A stretch of 64,000 bases of DNA from [Mycobacterium] crassicus (GCF_020181615.1 NZ_CP084029.1:1545223-1609222), one strand, 5' to 3'; positions 1 to 11,634 are shown, counted from the stretch's first letter. Numbers and translations are program-made. The notes: a model not told the origin generated them from the letters alone.

Positions 1-2264
<2,264 letters not shown>

Positions 2265-2406
2265 CATTCAAGACACAAAAATTGTCTCGCAACCACACCA
2301 CGACCACACCCCACCACCAAACACACATTTTTGGTGGCACCACGGTGGCAACAACCCGACCCCCAAAACACTGGGGTCCGGTGAACCACCCAACAAGAAA
2401 ATAGAG

Positions 2407-2521
2407 TTACGGCGGAAATAGCGGCAGGGAAACGCCCGGTCCCATCCCGAACCCGGAAGCTAAGCCTGTCAGCGCCGATGATACTGCCCACACGGGTGGA
2501 AAAGTAGGACACCGCCGAACA
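2407..2521 (+). rRNA. rrf: 5S ribosomal RNA
   Basis: Starts TTACGGCGG and ends CCGCCGAACA, with the standard mycobacterial 5S core (AACGCCCGGTCCCAT, GAACCCGGAAGCTAAG, GTGGAAAAGTAGGACACCGCC). It lies about 140 bases after the 23S end, the usual rrn order. The spacer 2265-2406 is AC-rich and holds nothing else recognisable. Confidence 0.97.
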
Positions 2522-2532
2522 CAATTTAAAGT

Positions 2533-2564
2533 CCTGTGCCCCCCAAGAAATTGGGGGGCACAGG
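2533..2564 (+). terminator. Strong intrinsic terminator of the rRNA operon
   Basis: A perfect 14-bp inverted repeat (CCTGTGCCCCCCAA / TTGGGGGGCACAGG) with a GAAA tetraloop begins 12 bases after the 5S 3' end. It is followed by CATTTCTGTC rather than a long T run, as is common in mycobacteria. Confidence 0.9.
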
Positions 2565-2707
2565 CATTTCTGTCGCATGCCCTTACAGGGGTGACTGTGC
2601 GCCCAGCCCGGCCGCCGGCGTGGCCGCCGGATCCCGCGCCCTTGCCCGATCCGCTACCAGGCGATACCGTTAAGTTTCAATTAAGGAATTTAACAGGAGG
2701 ATATCGG

Positions 2708-3859
2708 GTGCGCGCTTTCCATTGCCTTCCCGTTGTCGTCGGCGTCGCAGCCGCGAGCATGATCGCCGGTACTCCGATGGCGGCGCCGGTTGCCGGCGCG
2801 CAGGCCCGGGCGGTCTCACTCACCGGCAACGGCACGGCGTTGGGAGATGGGACTGCGTTCCTCATGGGCGGAACCGGGATACCGCAGCCGCCGCCGACAT
2901 ACCTCGACGCTGTCGACGAGTTGTTTCTCCAGCCGCATGGATTCACCGGTGACCTGGTTTCTCTGTGGACGCCGGAGAATGTCAGTTCGACATCGCGGTC
3001 CGTGGGCGAGCAGATCCTCTACAACGCGATCATGCAGAAAATCGAGGATGGCGGGGTCGACGCCGGCCATCCGGTCGTGGTTTTCGGGTATTCGCAGAGT
3101 TCCTCGATCTCCACAAATGTGATGGAACGGCTTGCCGACGCGGACGTGTCCAACGACCTGGTTCGGTTCGTGCTGATCGGTTCGCCGAATCCCAGTGGGA
3201 TCCCAACCGATCTGTATCACACCGACGTCTACAACTACGAATACGATCCAGTCGCGTTCAAGCCGACATACTTCAATCCGCTGGCGGACCTCAATTCCAT
3301 GTTGGGCTTTGTGTACGCACATTCGGCAATTCTGAGCGTGACACCCGAGCAGATCGCGTCGGCCGTTGAACTGCCGACGTCCGATCCTGATTCGCTGACC
3401 ACCTATTACATGATGGCGTCCGAGAGCCTGCCGCTGTTGAATCCGCTGCGGTTGATCCCGGTGTTCGGACAGCCGCTGTACGAGCTTTTGGAACCCGTCA
3501 CCCGAATCCTGGTGAACTTGGGCTACGGCAACATCGACCACGGATGGCCGCCCGGAGACGCCGATGTGCCGGCTGCCTCCGGACTGTTCCCGACCAACAT
3601 CGATTGGGGCGATCTGGCCACCGCGCTGGGCAACGGTGTGCAGCAGGGGATCAACAACGCCATCGCCAGCCTGCTGGATCCGGCGACCTACCAAATCAGC
3701 TCGCTGGTGGACAACCCCTCGTTGGCCGGAATCATTCACGAGGGCTACATCGCGGGCTATCTCGACTCGCCGAACCCGACGCTCGAGGAGGCCTTCGCGG
3801 GTCTCTCCAACTTCTTGGCGGCGTTCACCTCCACCGAAGAATTCCCGATGCCCGGCTAG
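2708..3859 (+). CDS. Secreted PE-PPE-domain serine hydrolase (no PE or PPE N-terminus)
   Basis: A 383-residue alpha/beta-hydrolase of the PE-PPE domain family (Pfam PF08237), the fold shared by some PE/PPE proteins and by the Chp-type acyltransferases. I place the start at the GTG at 2708 because a perfect AGGAGG sits 7 bases before it (2695-2700) and translation then begins with a basic residue and a hydrophobic stretch ending near APVAGAQA, a signal peptide. An upstream GTG at 2591 would add a proline-rich extension with no ribosome site. The nucleophile elbow is GYSQS (Ser about 129); DHGW near 280 may supply the catalytic His. Likely exported esterase or acyltransferase; substrate unknown. 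It stands alone just after the rrn operon. Confidence 0.85.
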   Translation: MRAFHCLPVVVGVAAASMIAGTPMAAPVAGAQARAVSLTGNGTALGDGTAFLMGGTGIPQPPPTYLDAVDELFLQPHGFTGDLVSLWTPENVSSTSRSVGEQILYNAIMQKIEDGGVDAGHPVVVFGYSQSSSISTNVMERLADADVSNDLVRFVLIGSPNPSGIPTDLYHTDVYNYEYDPVAFKPTYFNPLADLNSMLGFVYAHSAILSVTPEQIASAVELPTSDPDSLTTYYMMASESLPLLNPLRLIPVFGQPLYELLEPVTRILVNLGYGNIDHGWPPGDADVPAASGLFPTNIDWGDLATALGNGVQQGINNAIASLLDPATYQISSLVDNPSLAGIIHEGYIAGYLDSPNPTLEEAFAGLSNFLAAFTSTEEFPMPG

Positions 3860-3896
3860 GGGCTGGCCACAGGCCACGCACCCGCGGTAGCAGGTA

Positions 3897-4388
3897 TCAG
3901 TCGAACAGCGTCGCGCAGCTGTGCTGGCGCTCTAGGTCGAGCAGCGCGCGCTTGCGGTCGATGCCGCCGCCGTACCCGGTGAGGCTGCCGTTGCTGCCGA
4001 TGACGCGATGGCACGGGACGATGATCGAGATCGGGTTGCGGCCATTGGCCAGCCCGACGGCACGTGAGGCCTTCGGTGCCCCGATCTGGTCGGCGAGCTC
4101 GCCGTAGGAGCGCGTCTGGCCGTAGGGGATCGTCAGTAGGGCGGTCCACACCCGTCGCTGGAACTCGGTGCCGCCCATTTCGCAGGTCAGGTCGAACTCG
4201 GTGAGATCCCCGGCGAAGTACGCCCTCAGTTGCTCGACCACGTCGGGGAAGGCGCTGTCGTCGCGGTGCCACCCGGTGTGGTCGGGTGCGTGGGCGTGGT
4301 TGAGCATCAGCAGATGGCTGAGCTTGCCGTCCTCGCCGGCCAGGGTGAGTGGGCCGATCGGGCTGTCGATGATGCGCTGAACGGTCAT
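3897..4388 (-). CDS. ogt: Methylated-DNA--protein-cysteine methyltransferase
   Basis: A 163-residue suicide repair protein that removes alkyl groups from O6-alkylguanine. It shows the family active-site motif VPCHRV, with the accepting Cys near residue 125, and the GSNGSLTGYGGG segment after it. It begins MTVQRIIDSPIGPL; its ATG overlaps the stop of the upstream alkA by 4 bases (ATGA), so the two are translationally coupled. Same position and order as Rv1316c-Rv1317c of M. tuberculosis. Expected to be induced with alkA in the adaptive response; an upstream start at 4472 would run into alkA and is unlikely. Confidence 0.95.
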   Translation of the reverse strand: MTVQRIIDSPIGPLTLAGEDGKLSHLLMLNHAHAPDHTGWHRDDSAFPDVVEQLRAYFAGDLTEFDLTCEMGGTEFQRRVWTALLTIPYGQTRSYGELADQIGAPKASRAVGLANGRNPISIIVPCHRVIGSNGSLTGYGGGIDRKRALLDLERQHSCATLFD

Positions 4389-5890
4389 GCGATCTCCTTG
4401 GAAGTCGGGGGCCAGTCGTTGACGGCGTGATCGAGTGCGGTCCACAGATGTTGGGTGGCGTAGGACCGCCACGGACGCCAGCGGGCACTGTGCTCGGTCA
4501 GCGCCCGGGGGTTGTCGGGGAGTCCGAGGCGCCGGGCGGCGACCTGAATCCCCAAGTCGGTTGCCGGGAATGCGTCGGGGTCGCCCAGACCGCGCATGGC
4601 GATGACCTCGGCAGTCCAGGGCCCGATCCCCGGAAGGGTCAGCAGGTCGTGGCGGGCTCGTTCCCAGTCGCAGCCTGCCCCCAAACCGACGGTGCCATCC
4701 GCCAGCGCGGCGACCAGGGCGAGCAACGTCTGCCGGCGCGCTCGCGGGAGGGCGAGTTGGTCGGGATCGATGTCGGCGAGCCGCTCCACCGACGGGAAGA
4801 CATGCGTCAGTCCGCCTGCGGCATCACTGATCTGCTCGCCGTGGGCGAGAAGCAGCCGGTGGGTGTGGGTGCGGGCTGCCTTGATCGATACCTGCTGGCT
4901 GAGCACCACGCGCACGGCGAGTTCGGCCTCGTCGACCGTCCGCGGAATCCGCTGTCCCGGCGCCTTGGCCACGATCGGAGCCAATTCGGGGTCGTCGGTG
5001 AGGGTTTCGATGACTGCCTCGGGATCGGCGTCGAGGTCCAACAGGCGCCGGCACCGGGCGATCGCCGTTGTGAGATCCCGGAAGTCGTCGAGCATCAACA
5101 GGCACCGGACGTGATCAGGAGCGGGACTCAGGCTGGCGATGCCATTGCCGTGCGGCAGCCGCAGAGTACGCCGGTACGCGCCGTCGCGCACCTCCTCGCA
5201 GCCGGGAACCGCGCACGCTGCCAGGTGCCCGAATACGCCCTCGAAGGCGAACGGGGTGCGTACCGGCAGGCGCAGCGACACAGTTCCCGGGCCGTGGGCG
5301 CCCCGGTCTCGTCTGACTTTCGAGCGTGCGGTCGCCTGATGCCGCAATGCGGTCGGGGTGGTGGCGCACACCGCCCGAACGGTGTCGTTGAACTGCCGGA
5401 TACTGGCGAATCCGGCTGCGAACGCGACGTCGGCCATCGACAGATCCGTCGTCTCGATCAGGACCCGCGCCGTCTGGGCTCGCTGCGCCCGGGCGAGCGC
5501 CAGCGGGCCGGCGCCCACCTCGACCTGCAGCAACCGCTGTAGTTGACGGGCCGAATAGCCGAGGTGGCCGGCGAGCCCGGCCACACCCTCGCGATCGACC
5601 GTGCCGTCGGCGATGAGCCGCATCGCGCGACCCACGACGTCGCCGCGGATATTCCATTCGGGGGAGCCCGGAGCGGCGTCCGGATGGCACCGCTTGCAGG
5701 CCCGGAAGCCGGCTCGCTGAGCGGCCGCGGCGGTGGGGTAGAACCGCACGTTCCGCGCCAACGGCGGACGCACCGGGCAGCTGGGCCGGCAGTAGATTCC
5801 GGTGGTCAGCACCGCAGTGATGAACCAGCCGTCGAAGCGGGCGTCGCTGGACTTCACGGCACGATAGCAGCGGTCGAAGTCGTCGTGCAC
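4385..5890 (-). CDS. alkA: Ada-AlkA fusion: alkylation-responsive regulator and 3-methyladenine DNA glycosylase
   Basis: A 501-residue fusion. The N-terminus carries the Ada zinc/phosphotriester acceptor domain (YCRPSCPVRPP, then CKRC; Cys near 33, 37, 68, 71). Next comes an AraC-type helix-turn-helix (about 85-180), then the AlkA glycosylase with the helix-hairpin-helix LPGIGPWTAEVIAMRG and the catalytic Asp in FPATDLG near 450. I chose the GTG at 5890 (VHDDFDRCYRAV) because the M. tuberculosis protein starts there; the frame extends 22 codons upstream. The ribosome site is weak. It senses methyl phosphotriesters, activates its own operon with ogt, and excises alkylated bases. Confidence 0.93.
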   Translation of the reverse strand: MHDDFDRCYRAVKSSDARFDGWFITAVLTTGIYCRPSCPVRPPLARNVRFYPTAAAAQRAGFRACKRCHPDAAPGSPEWNIRGDVVGRAMRLIADGTVDREGVAGLAGHLGYSARQLQRLLQVEVGAGPLALARAQRAQTARVLIETTDLSMADVAFAAGFASIRQFNDTVRAVCATTPTALRHQATARSKVRRDRGAHGPGTVSLRLPVRTPFAFEGVFGHLAACAVPGCEEVRDGAYRRTLRLPHGNGIASLSPAPDHVRCLLMLDDFRDLTTAIARCRRLLDLDADPEAVIETLTDDPELAPIVAKAPGQRIPRTVDEAELAVRVVLSQQVSIKAARTHTHRLLLAHGEQISDAAGGLTHVFPSVERLADIDPDQLALPRARRQTLLALVAALADGTVGLGAGCDWERARHDLLTLPGIGPWTAEVIAMRGLGDPDAFPATDLGIQVAARRLGLPDNPRALTEHSARWRPWRSYATQHLWTALDHAVNDWPPTSKEIA

Positions 5891-5984
5891 GTTGTAACGA
5901 TTGCACGTGAGGGCCCGCGACACTAGCGGAAAAGCGACACGATAGTGCCCGGTCATCTTCGGCGGCCCGGGCTACCATCTGGTC

Positions 5985-7259
5985 GTGACGGCTCTGGTAC
6001 AGCGATACCTCGACGGGATTCTCGCCGAGCACGCCCCGGTCACTGACGGCGACTTGGCCGGCTACATTCCTGAGCTTTCGCGGGTCGACCCGACCGGATT
6101 CGGCCTCTCGCTTTCGTCCTCGGACGGCTATGTCTACGAATCCGGCGATGCCGGGGTGCAATTCACCATGCAGTCGATCTCCAAGCCGTTCACCTACGCG
6201 TTGGCGTTGGATCAGCTGGGCCTGGCCGATGTCGACGTGAGGATCGGTGTGGAACCCTCGGGCGAGGGATTCAACAAGATCAGTGTCGATCAGGTCACCA
6301 ACGTCCCGAAGAATCCGATGATCAACGCCGGCGCGATCGTGGCGTGTTCGTTGATTCCCGGCAAGACCGTCGACGACCGCTTCGAGCTGATCCGGGAGTT
6401 CTACAGCGCGTGTGCGGGATCCCGGCTCGATTTCGACGAGGACGTCTATCGCTCGGAGCGGGCCAGCGGTAGCCGCAACCGCGGAATCGCCTACCTGCTG
6501 GACAGTTTCGGCGCACTCGGTTCGGATCCCGACGACGCTCTCGACGTCTATACCCGGCAGTGCTCACTGAAGGTCACCAGTACCGATCTGGCCCGGATGG
6601 CGGCGACGCTTGCCCGTGGCGGGCTCAATCCGCTGACCGGCAGGCAGGTGACCGACGCAATGGTGGTGCGGCGCACGTTGTCGGTCATGGTGACCTGCGG
6701 TATGTACGACGCCGCCGGCGAGTGGGTCAGTGCGGTGGGGATGCCGGCCAAGAGTGGCGTGGGCGGCGGCATCGTTGCGGTGCTTCCAGGCCAGCTCGGC
6801 ATCGGCGTCTATTCACCCCGGATCGACGCGAAGGGTAACAGCGTTCGCGGAATGTTGGTGTGTCGCAGCCTTTCCCAGCAGCTCGGACTGCACTTTCTGA
6901 CTGTGAGCAGCGACGCCCACGCGGCCATTCGCGGGGTGTACACCCCGCGCTTCGGTGTTCGGGTCTACGAGGTGCACGGTGACCTGCTCTTCGCCGGCGC
7001 CGAACAGGTGACCCGCACCGTCACCCGGGACTGCGCCGAGATCGACACCGCCATCCTCGACGTGTCACGCCTGCACGCGATCAGCGAACCGGCGCGGGCC
7101 CTGCTCGCCGGACTGGCCGACGGCCTGCAGTCGCTCGGCAAGCACAGCCTGCTCGTTGATCCCGGCGGTGCGATCATCACCGACCCCGAGGCGAATGAGG
7201 CGGTGGCGTTCGCGACGGTCGAGAAAGCTCTGGCTGCGGCGGAGACGTGGACGGGGTAG
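5985..7259 (+). CDS. glsA: Glutaminase with C-terminal STAS domain
   Basis: A 424-residue protein. Residues 1 to about 305 are a bacterial serine-dependent glutaminase (glutamine to glutamate plus ammonia) with the S-x-x-K catalytic pair at Ser64/Lys67 (MQSISKPF), the NPMINAGAI segment and GGGIVAVLPGQLGIGVYSP. Residues about 315-420 look like a STAS domain (DLLFAGAEQV, AILDVSRL), an anti-sigma-antagonist-like regulatory module. GTG start, 94 bases from the divergent alkA start. As I recall, M. tuberculosis has no gene here between alkA and the cyclases, so this is an insertion relative to that genome. Cytosolic; likely nitrogen or acid-stress metabolism. Confidence 0.93.
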   Translation: MTALVQRYLDGILAEHAPVTDGDLAGYIPELSRVDPTGFGLSLSSSDGYVYESGDAGVQFTMQSISKPFTYALALDQLGLADVDVRIGVEPSGEGFNKISVDQVTNVPKNPMINAGAIVACSLIPGKTVDDRFELIREFYSACAGSRLDFDEDVYRSERASGSRNRGIAYLLDSFGALGSDPDDALDVYTRQCSLKVTSTDLARMAATLARGGLNPLTGRQVTDAMVVRRTLSVMVTCGMYDAAGEWVSAVGMPAKSGVGGGIVAVLPGQLGIGVYSPRIDAKGNSVRGMLVCRSLSQQLGLHFLTVSSDAHAAIRGVYTPRFGVRVYEVHGDLLFAGAEQVTRTVTRDCAEIDTAILDVSRLHAISEPARALLAGLADGLQSLGKHSLLVDPGGAIITDPEANEAVAFATVEKALAAAETWTG

Positions 7260-7265
7260 TAGGGG

Positions 7266-8870
7266 CTAAAGCGGGCTGGCCAGTACCGTGGGCGCTTCGT
7301 AGCCGCGCAACACGATCGAATCGCCCACCACCCAGTGGGCCTGCTCGCTGATGGTGGCGGCGTACATGGTCTTGGCCGTCGTCAACAGTGGCAGTGGTTG
7401 GGCCTTTGCCAACTCGCACAGTCGGGCGGCCTCGTTGACCGGTTCTCCGATCACGGTGTACTCGAAGCGTTCTTTGGCGCCGACGTTCCCGGCCACGACC
7501 TGCCCGGCCGCCACGCCGATGCCGGCCCGGATCTCCGGCACCTCGGCGGCCAGGCGGTAAAGGATGCCCCGGGCTGCGGCCAACGCTTCGTCCTCGGGAT
7601 GGTCGAGGTGGTTCGGGGCGCCGAAGATCGCCAGGGTGGCATCACCCTCGAACTTGTTGATCAGCCCCTGATGACGGTCGACTTCGTCGACGACGACGGC
7701 GAAGAATCGGTTCAGCAGGGTGACGACCTCGGTCGCCGGCTTGGTGGTCACGATCTGCGTCGAGCCGACGATGTCGACGAAAACAACTGCGACATGGCGC
7801 TCTTCGCCGCCGAGTTGTATCTGGTCGCGTTCCGCGGCGGCGGCCACCTCACGTCCGACGTGGCGGCCGAACAGATCGCGTACGCGTTCACGCTCTCGCA
7901 GCCCGTGCACCATCGCGTTGAAGCCGCTCTGCAACTCACCGAGTTCGGTTCCGTCGAACACCACCAGGTCGCCTTGCAGGTTGCCCTGCTCGACGCGCCG
8001 CAGAGCCGCCCGCACCACGCGCACCGGCGTTGCGGTGAGCCAGGACAGGATCAGCATCAGCAGGAACCCGAAAATCAGCGTCGTCACCGAAGCGATGAAC
8101 ACGGCGATGGCGAACTGCGTCAACGTCAGGTTCTTCAGCACCACCGCAAACAGTGCGGTCAGGCCGATACCCAGGATGGGGACGCCCGAGGTGAGCAGCC
8201 AGACCATCATGGTCCGGCCCATGATGCCCGACAGGAATCGCCGCGGCGGCGGACCGGCGGCCAGGGCCTGTGCGGCCACCGGCCGCAACGCGAATTCGGT
8301 GAACAGATAGCAGGCGGTGGCCACCAGAATGCCGCAGACGCTCATCGTGAATCCGATGATCGGGATGAAGATCTTGTCGTACATGCCATAGAGCACGGTG
8401 AACAACACCGTCGCGAAACCCCACAGGGCCAGCACCACCTGCGCAACTCGCCACGGGGTCATGAAGGCGTTGCGTTCGTCGTCGCGCGTCGGTGTCTGTT
8501 CCTTGATGGCCCAACGCAATTTCTTGATGGTGCCCCGGGTAATTCCGTAGGTGCCGGCGACTATTGCGATCACCACATAGGCCGGCACCAGCCCAAGGGT
8601 CAGCCACTTCGGAGCGTCGGTGAACACACTGGGCACCGGAAAAGCCACCGCTACCAACAGGACGTCCACGGCGACACCGATCAGGTTCGTCCCCACCATG
8701 ACGACGGTCAAGATGAACTGAATACGGATCCGGCGCAGGTACTGGCTCTCAGATACCTGGCCCAGCAGCCAGGAACCGTATTCGGGTGTCTCGGGCAGCC
8801 GACCGCTCTGGCGGGTCAGCAGCTCCAGGATTCGGCCCAGGCGTTGTGCGATCGTCTTTGGCGGCTTCAT
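7266..8870 (-). CDS. Membrane class III adenylate cyclase with HAMP domain
   Basis: A 534-residue protein with about six hydrophobic helices in the first 270 residues, a HAMP linker (about 270-325) and a C-terminal class III cyclase domain. Catalytic positions are visible: metal-binding Asp366 (FVDIVGST) and Asp410 (NKFEGDA), base-selecting Lys406 and Thr472 (EYTVIG), and transition-state Asn479/Arg483 (PVNEAAR), a complete set for cAMP synthesis. It matches the Rv1318c/Rv1319c/Rv1320c family, present here as one copy, not three. Start ATG 8870 (MKPPKTIAQRL). Convergent with glsA with 6 bases between stops. Confidence 0.93.
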   Translation of the reverse strand: MKPPKTIAQRLGRILELLTRQSGRLPETPEYGSWLLGQVSESQYLRRIRIQFILTVVMVGTNLIGVAVDVLLVAVAFPVPSVFTDAPKWLTLGLVPAYVVIAIVAGTYGITRGTIKKLRWAIKEQTPTRDDERNAFMTPWRVAQVVLALWGFATVLFTVLYGMYDKIFIPIIGFTMSVCGILVATACYLFTEFALRPVAAQALAAGPPPRRFLSGIMGRTMMVWLLTSGVPILGIGLTALFAVVLKNLTLTQFAIAVFIASVTTLIFGFLLMLILSWLTATPVRVVRAALRRVEQGNLQGDLVVFDGTELGELQSGFNAMVHGLRERERVRDLFGRHVGREVAAAAERDQIQLGGEERHVAVVFVDIVGSTQIVTTKPATEVVTLLNRFFAVVVDEVDRHQGLINKFEGDATLAIFGAPNHLDHPEDEALAAARGILYRLAAEVPEIRAGIGVAAGQVVAGNVGAKERFEYTVIGEPVNEAARLCELAKAQPLPLLTTAKTMYAATISEQAHWVVGDSIVLRGYEAPTVLASPL

Positions 8871-8916
8871 CGTGGCGTCAGAATAATTGCTCGGCGCGGG
8901 CCCTAAGGTGGATCGG

Positions 8917-9588
8917 ATGCGACTCGTGATCGCCCAATGCACTGTCGACTACGTCGGTCGGCTCACCGCACACCTGCCGTCCGCCCGGCGCCTGCTGCTG
9001 CTCAAGGCGGACGGTTCGGTCAGCGTGCACGCCGATGACCGTGCCTACAAGCCGCTGAACTGGATGAGTCCACCGTGCCGGCTCACCGAGGAGACCGGCG
9101 GCGAGCTACCGGTGTGGGTGGTCGCGAACAAGACCGGTGACCAGTTGCGGATCACCATCGAAGAGGTCGAACACGACTCCAGCCACGAACTGGGAGTCGA
9201 TCCCGGCCTGGTCAAGGACGGCGTGGAGGCCCAGCTGCAGGTACTGCTGGCCGAACACGTCGAACTGCTCGGCGAGGGCTACTCGCTGGTGCGCCGCGAG
9301 TACATGACCGCGATCGGTCCCGTTGACCTGCTGTGTCGCGACGAGCAGGGACGAGCGGTCGCGGTGGAGATCAAGCGGCGCGGCGAGATCGACGGTGTGG
9401 AACAGCTCACGCGATACCTCGAACTGCTCAACCGCGACAGCCTGCTCGCGCCGGTGAGCGGGGTGTTCGCCGCGCAGCAGATCAAGCCGCAAGCCCGCAC
9501 ACTGGCGACGGATCGCGGTATCCGATGCCTGACACTGGATTACGACGCGATGCGCGGCATGGACAGCGACGAGTACCGGTTGTTCTGA
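8917..9588 (+). CDS. nucS: Mismatch-specific endonuclease NucS
   Basis: A 223-residue protein beginning [16 protein letters not shown], the N-terminal DNA-binding/dimerisation domain. The C-terminal RecB-like nuclease has [22 protein letters not shown] and QLTRYLELL, the Asp, Glu-x-Lys and Gln-Leu-x-x-Tyr catalytic pattern. NucS is the non-canonical mismatch repair enzyme of actinobacteria lacking MutS/MutL; it cleaves both strands at G-T, G-G and T-T mismatches and interacts with the beta clamp. Equivalent to Rv1321. The ATG at 8917 is preferred over an upstream in-frame codon at 8887, since it gives the conserved N-terminus. Confidence 0.96.
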   Translation: MRLVIAQCTVDYVGRLTAHLPSARRLLLLKADGSVSVHADDRAYKPLNWMSPPCRLTEETGGELPVWVVANKTGDQLRITIEEVEHDSSHELGVDPGLVKDGVEAQLQVLLAEHVELLGEGYSLVRREYMTAIGPVDLLCRDEQGRAVAVEIKRRGEIDGVEQLTRYLELLNRDSLLAPVSGVFAAQQIKPQARTLATDRGIRCLTLDYDAMRGMDSDEYRLF

Positions 9589-9633
9589 CGCGTCGGTGGA
9601 ATAGCGGGCGAGACTCGCGTGTTGGAGTCGACC

Positions 9634-10728
9634 ATGGCACTGAATGACCTTTTCCAGCCGCTGACCGTGCGTTCCCTGACGGTGCCGAACCGATTCGCGA
9701 TGGCGCCGATGACCCGGCAGGCGTCCCCCGAGGGAATCCCGGGTCCCGATGTCGCCGAGTACTACCGCCGGCGTGCCGCCGGTGGCGTCGGGCTCATCAT
9801 CACCGAGGGAATCCGGCTGCCTGACCCGGCCGCCGGATACCCGGCCAGCGTGCCGACGATCGCGGGCGACCAGGTGCTGGCCGGGTGGCGGCGAGTCGTC
9901 GACGGTGTCCACTCCGAGGGCGCGACGATCGCGGCACAGCTGTGGCACCAGGGGATCGAGCGTCGCGACGACGACGGAGTGCAACCCGTCGGCCCGTCGG
10001 GTGTCGACGGGCGCGGCGAACCCAGGGGCCGCGCGCTGGAGCGTGACGAGCTCGCGCAGATCGCGGAGCAGTATGCCCGCAGCGCCGCCACCGCACGTGA
10101 CGTGGGATTCGACACCGTCGAGATTCACGGCGCCCACGGTTACCTGCTGGACGAGTTCTTCTGGGAGCGCACCAATCGGCGTACCGACGGCTACGGCGGA
10201 ACGTTGGCCGAGCGGACGCGCTTCCCGGCCGAGGTGGTCGCGGCGGTGCGCGCCGCGGTCGGCCCGGACTATCCGATCATCTTCCGGTTCTCCCAGTGGA
10301 AGGGCACTGACTACGCGGCATCTATCGCCGAGGATCCGGCAAAGTTGGCCGAACTGCTCACACCGCTGGTCGCGGCCGGTGTCGACGTGCTGCATCCCTC
10401 GACACGCCGGCATTACGTGCCCGCCTTCGAAGACCACGACCCCGAATTGAGCCTTGCCGGATGGACCAAGAAGATCACCGGCTTACCGGTCATCGCGGTT
10501 GGGTCGGTCGGGCTGGAGACGCAGTTCCGCAGCGAGAAGCGCGGGGAGGTGATTTCGCCCGCGCCGGTCGACCGTCTGGTCGAGCAGTTCGATGCCGGGG
10601 AGTTCGATGTGGTGGCCATTGGGCGCGCGCTGCTTGCGGATCCGACATGGGTGAATCGCCTGCGCCACGATGAGCTGGACGGTTTCAGCGGCTACGACGC
10701 GGCGGCCGCACTGTCCAAGCTCGCCTGA
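9634..10728 (+). CDS. Old yellow enzyme family NADH:flavin oxidoreductase
   Basis: A 364-residue FMN-dependent TIM barrel. Typical segments are PNRFAMAPMTRQ at the N-terminus, AAQLWHQG, the substrate- and FMN-binding IHGAHGYLLDEFF with NRRTDGYGG, and a phosphate-binding end at AIGRALLADPTWVN. The family reduces activated C=C bonds of enones or nitro compounds; the real substrate is unknown. ATG at 9634 follows GGAG by 6 bases; a GTG at 9619 has no ribosome site. Not part of the M. tuberculosis gene order here, so an insertion between nucS and the small Rv1322-like gene. Confidence 0.9.
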   Translation: MALNDLFQPLTVRSLTVPNRFAMAPMTRQASPEGIPGPDVAEYYRRRAAGGVGLIITEGIRLPDPAAGYPASVPTIAGDQVLAGWRRVVDGVHSEGATIAAQLWHQGIERRDDDGVQPVGPSGVDGRGEPRGRALERDELAQIAEQYARSAATARDVGFDTVEIHGAHGYLLDEFFWERTNRRTDGYGGTLAERTRFPAEVVAAVRAAVGPDYPIIFRFSQWKGTDYAASIAEDPAKLAELLTPLVAAGVDVLHPSTRRHYVPAFEDHDPELSLAGWTKKITGLPVIAVGSVGLETQFRSEKRGEVISPAPVDRLVEQFDAGEFDVVAIGRALLADPTWVNRLRHDELDGFSGYDAAAALSKLA

Positions 10729-10745
10729 TCGCTAGGCTGATCGGC

Positions 10746-11042
10746 ATGGCTCGTCGCAGTGGTCCGTCGCGTCGGCAACAGCCGGTACGGCCGCTGCCGC
10801 TGCAACAACGCGTGGAGACCGGCCCCGACGGCTACGAATACGTGGTCCTGCCGATCGCGGGGTCGCGGGCCGTCAAGGTCTATCGGTGCCCGGGCTGTGA
10901 CCACGAAATCCGTTGTGGCATAGCCCATGTGGTGGTGTGGTCAGCTGATTTCGGGGAGGCGGCCGGCGACGATCGGCGCCACTGGCACACGCCGTGCTGG
11001 ACTAATCGCGCAACCCGGAGCCCGACCCGGAAGTGGTCTTGA
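10746..11042 (+). CDS. Conserved small protein with Cys/His pairs (Rv1322-like)
   Basis: 98 residues, basic at the N-terminus ([12 protein letters not shown]), with CPGCDHEI near 54-61 and HWHTPCW near 80, a spacing compatible with a small zinc site. Same position as Rv1322, between nucS and the epimerase. Function unknown. It begins 17 bases after the oxidoreductase stop and is probably co-transcribed with it. It ends 10 bases from the convergent epimerase gene. Confidence 0.82.
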   Translation: MARRSGPSRRQQPVRPLPLQQRVETGPDGYEYVVLPIAGSRAVKVYRCPGCDHEIRCGIAHVVVWSADFGEAAGDDRRHWHTPCWTNRATRSPTRKWS

Positions 11043-11052
11043 CCGCAGGTGT

Positions 11053-11553
11053 TCAGTGCGCCCCGGCGGCCTCGTTGTTCGAGGCCGGCTCGACCAGCTC
11101 CACCAGCACCCCGCCGGCGTCCTTGGGGTGGATGAAGTTGATCCGGGAGTTCGAGGTGCCGCGCCGGGGCACTTCGTAGAGCAGTCGCACGCCCTGCTCG
11201 CGCAGCCGCTCGGAGAGCGCGTCGATGTCACTGGTCCGGTAGGCGAGCTGCTGCAGACCGGGGCCGCGCTTGTCCAGGAACTTCGCAATGGTCGACGACT
11301 CGTCGATCGGCGCCATCAGCTGAATCTGGGCACTGCCGATCGGGGCGCCGCGCACGGCCAGCATCGCTTCCACGATGCCCTGCTCCTCGTTGACCTCTTC
11401 GTGCAGCACGATCATGCCGAGCCGGTCGTGATACCACTTTTTGGCCGCTTCCAGGTCCGGCACCGCGATGCCGACGTGGTCGATCGCCGTCACCAAGGCG
11501 GAGGCCAAGGCGGTACGTGCCTCAAATGGGTCAGCGACGGATTCGGTCGTCAT
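11053..11553 (-). CDS. mce: Methylmalonyl-CoA epimerase
   Basis: A 166-residue vicinal-oxygen-chelate protein: [24 protein letters not shown] at the first repeat (His is a metal ligand), the central LQQLAYRT, and [19 protein letters not shown] with the Glu ligand at the end. It interconverts (2R)- and (2S)-methylmalonyl-CoA in propionate metabolism. Equivalent to Rv1322A. The start ATG at 11553 begins [13 protein letters not shown]; fadA4 diverges from it with an 81-base promoter interval. Confidence 0.94.
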   Translation of the reverse strand: MTTESVADPFEARTALASALVTAIDHVGIAVPDLEAAKKWYHDRLGMIVLHEEVNEEQGIVEAMLAVRGAPIGSAQIQLMAPIDESSTIAKFLDKRGPGLQQLAYRTSDIDALSERLREQGVRLLYEVPRRGTSNSRINFIHPKDAGGVLVELVEPASNNEAAGAH

Positions 11554-11634
11554 AACGTAACGGTAACCTGGGCGGAAACATCGCGCTGCGCCGACCGGAA
11601 AGATCGGCCGTTCACACCCGCCCGGGAGGTAGTT

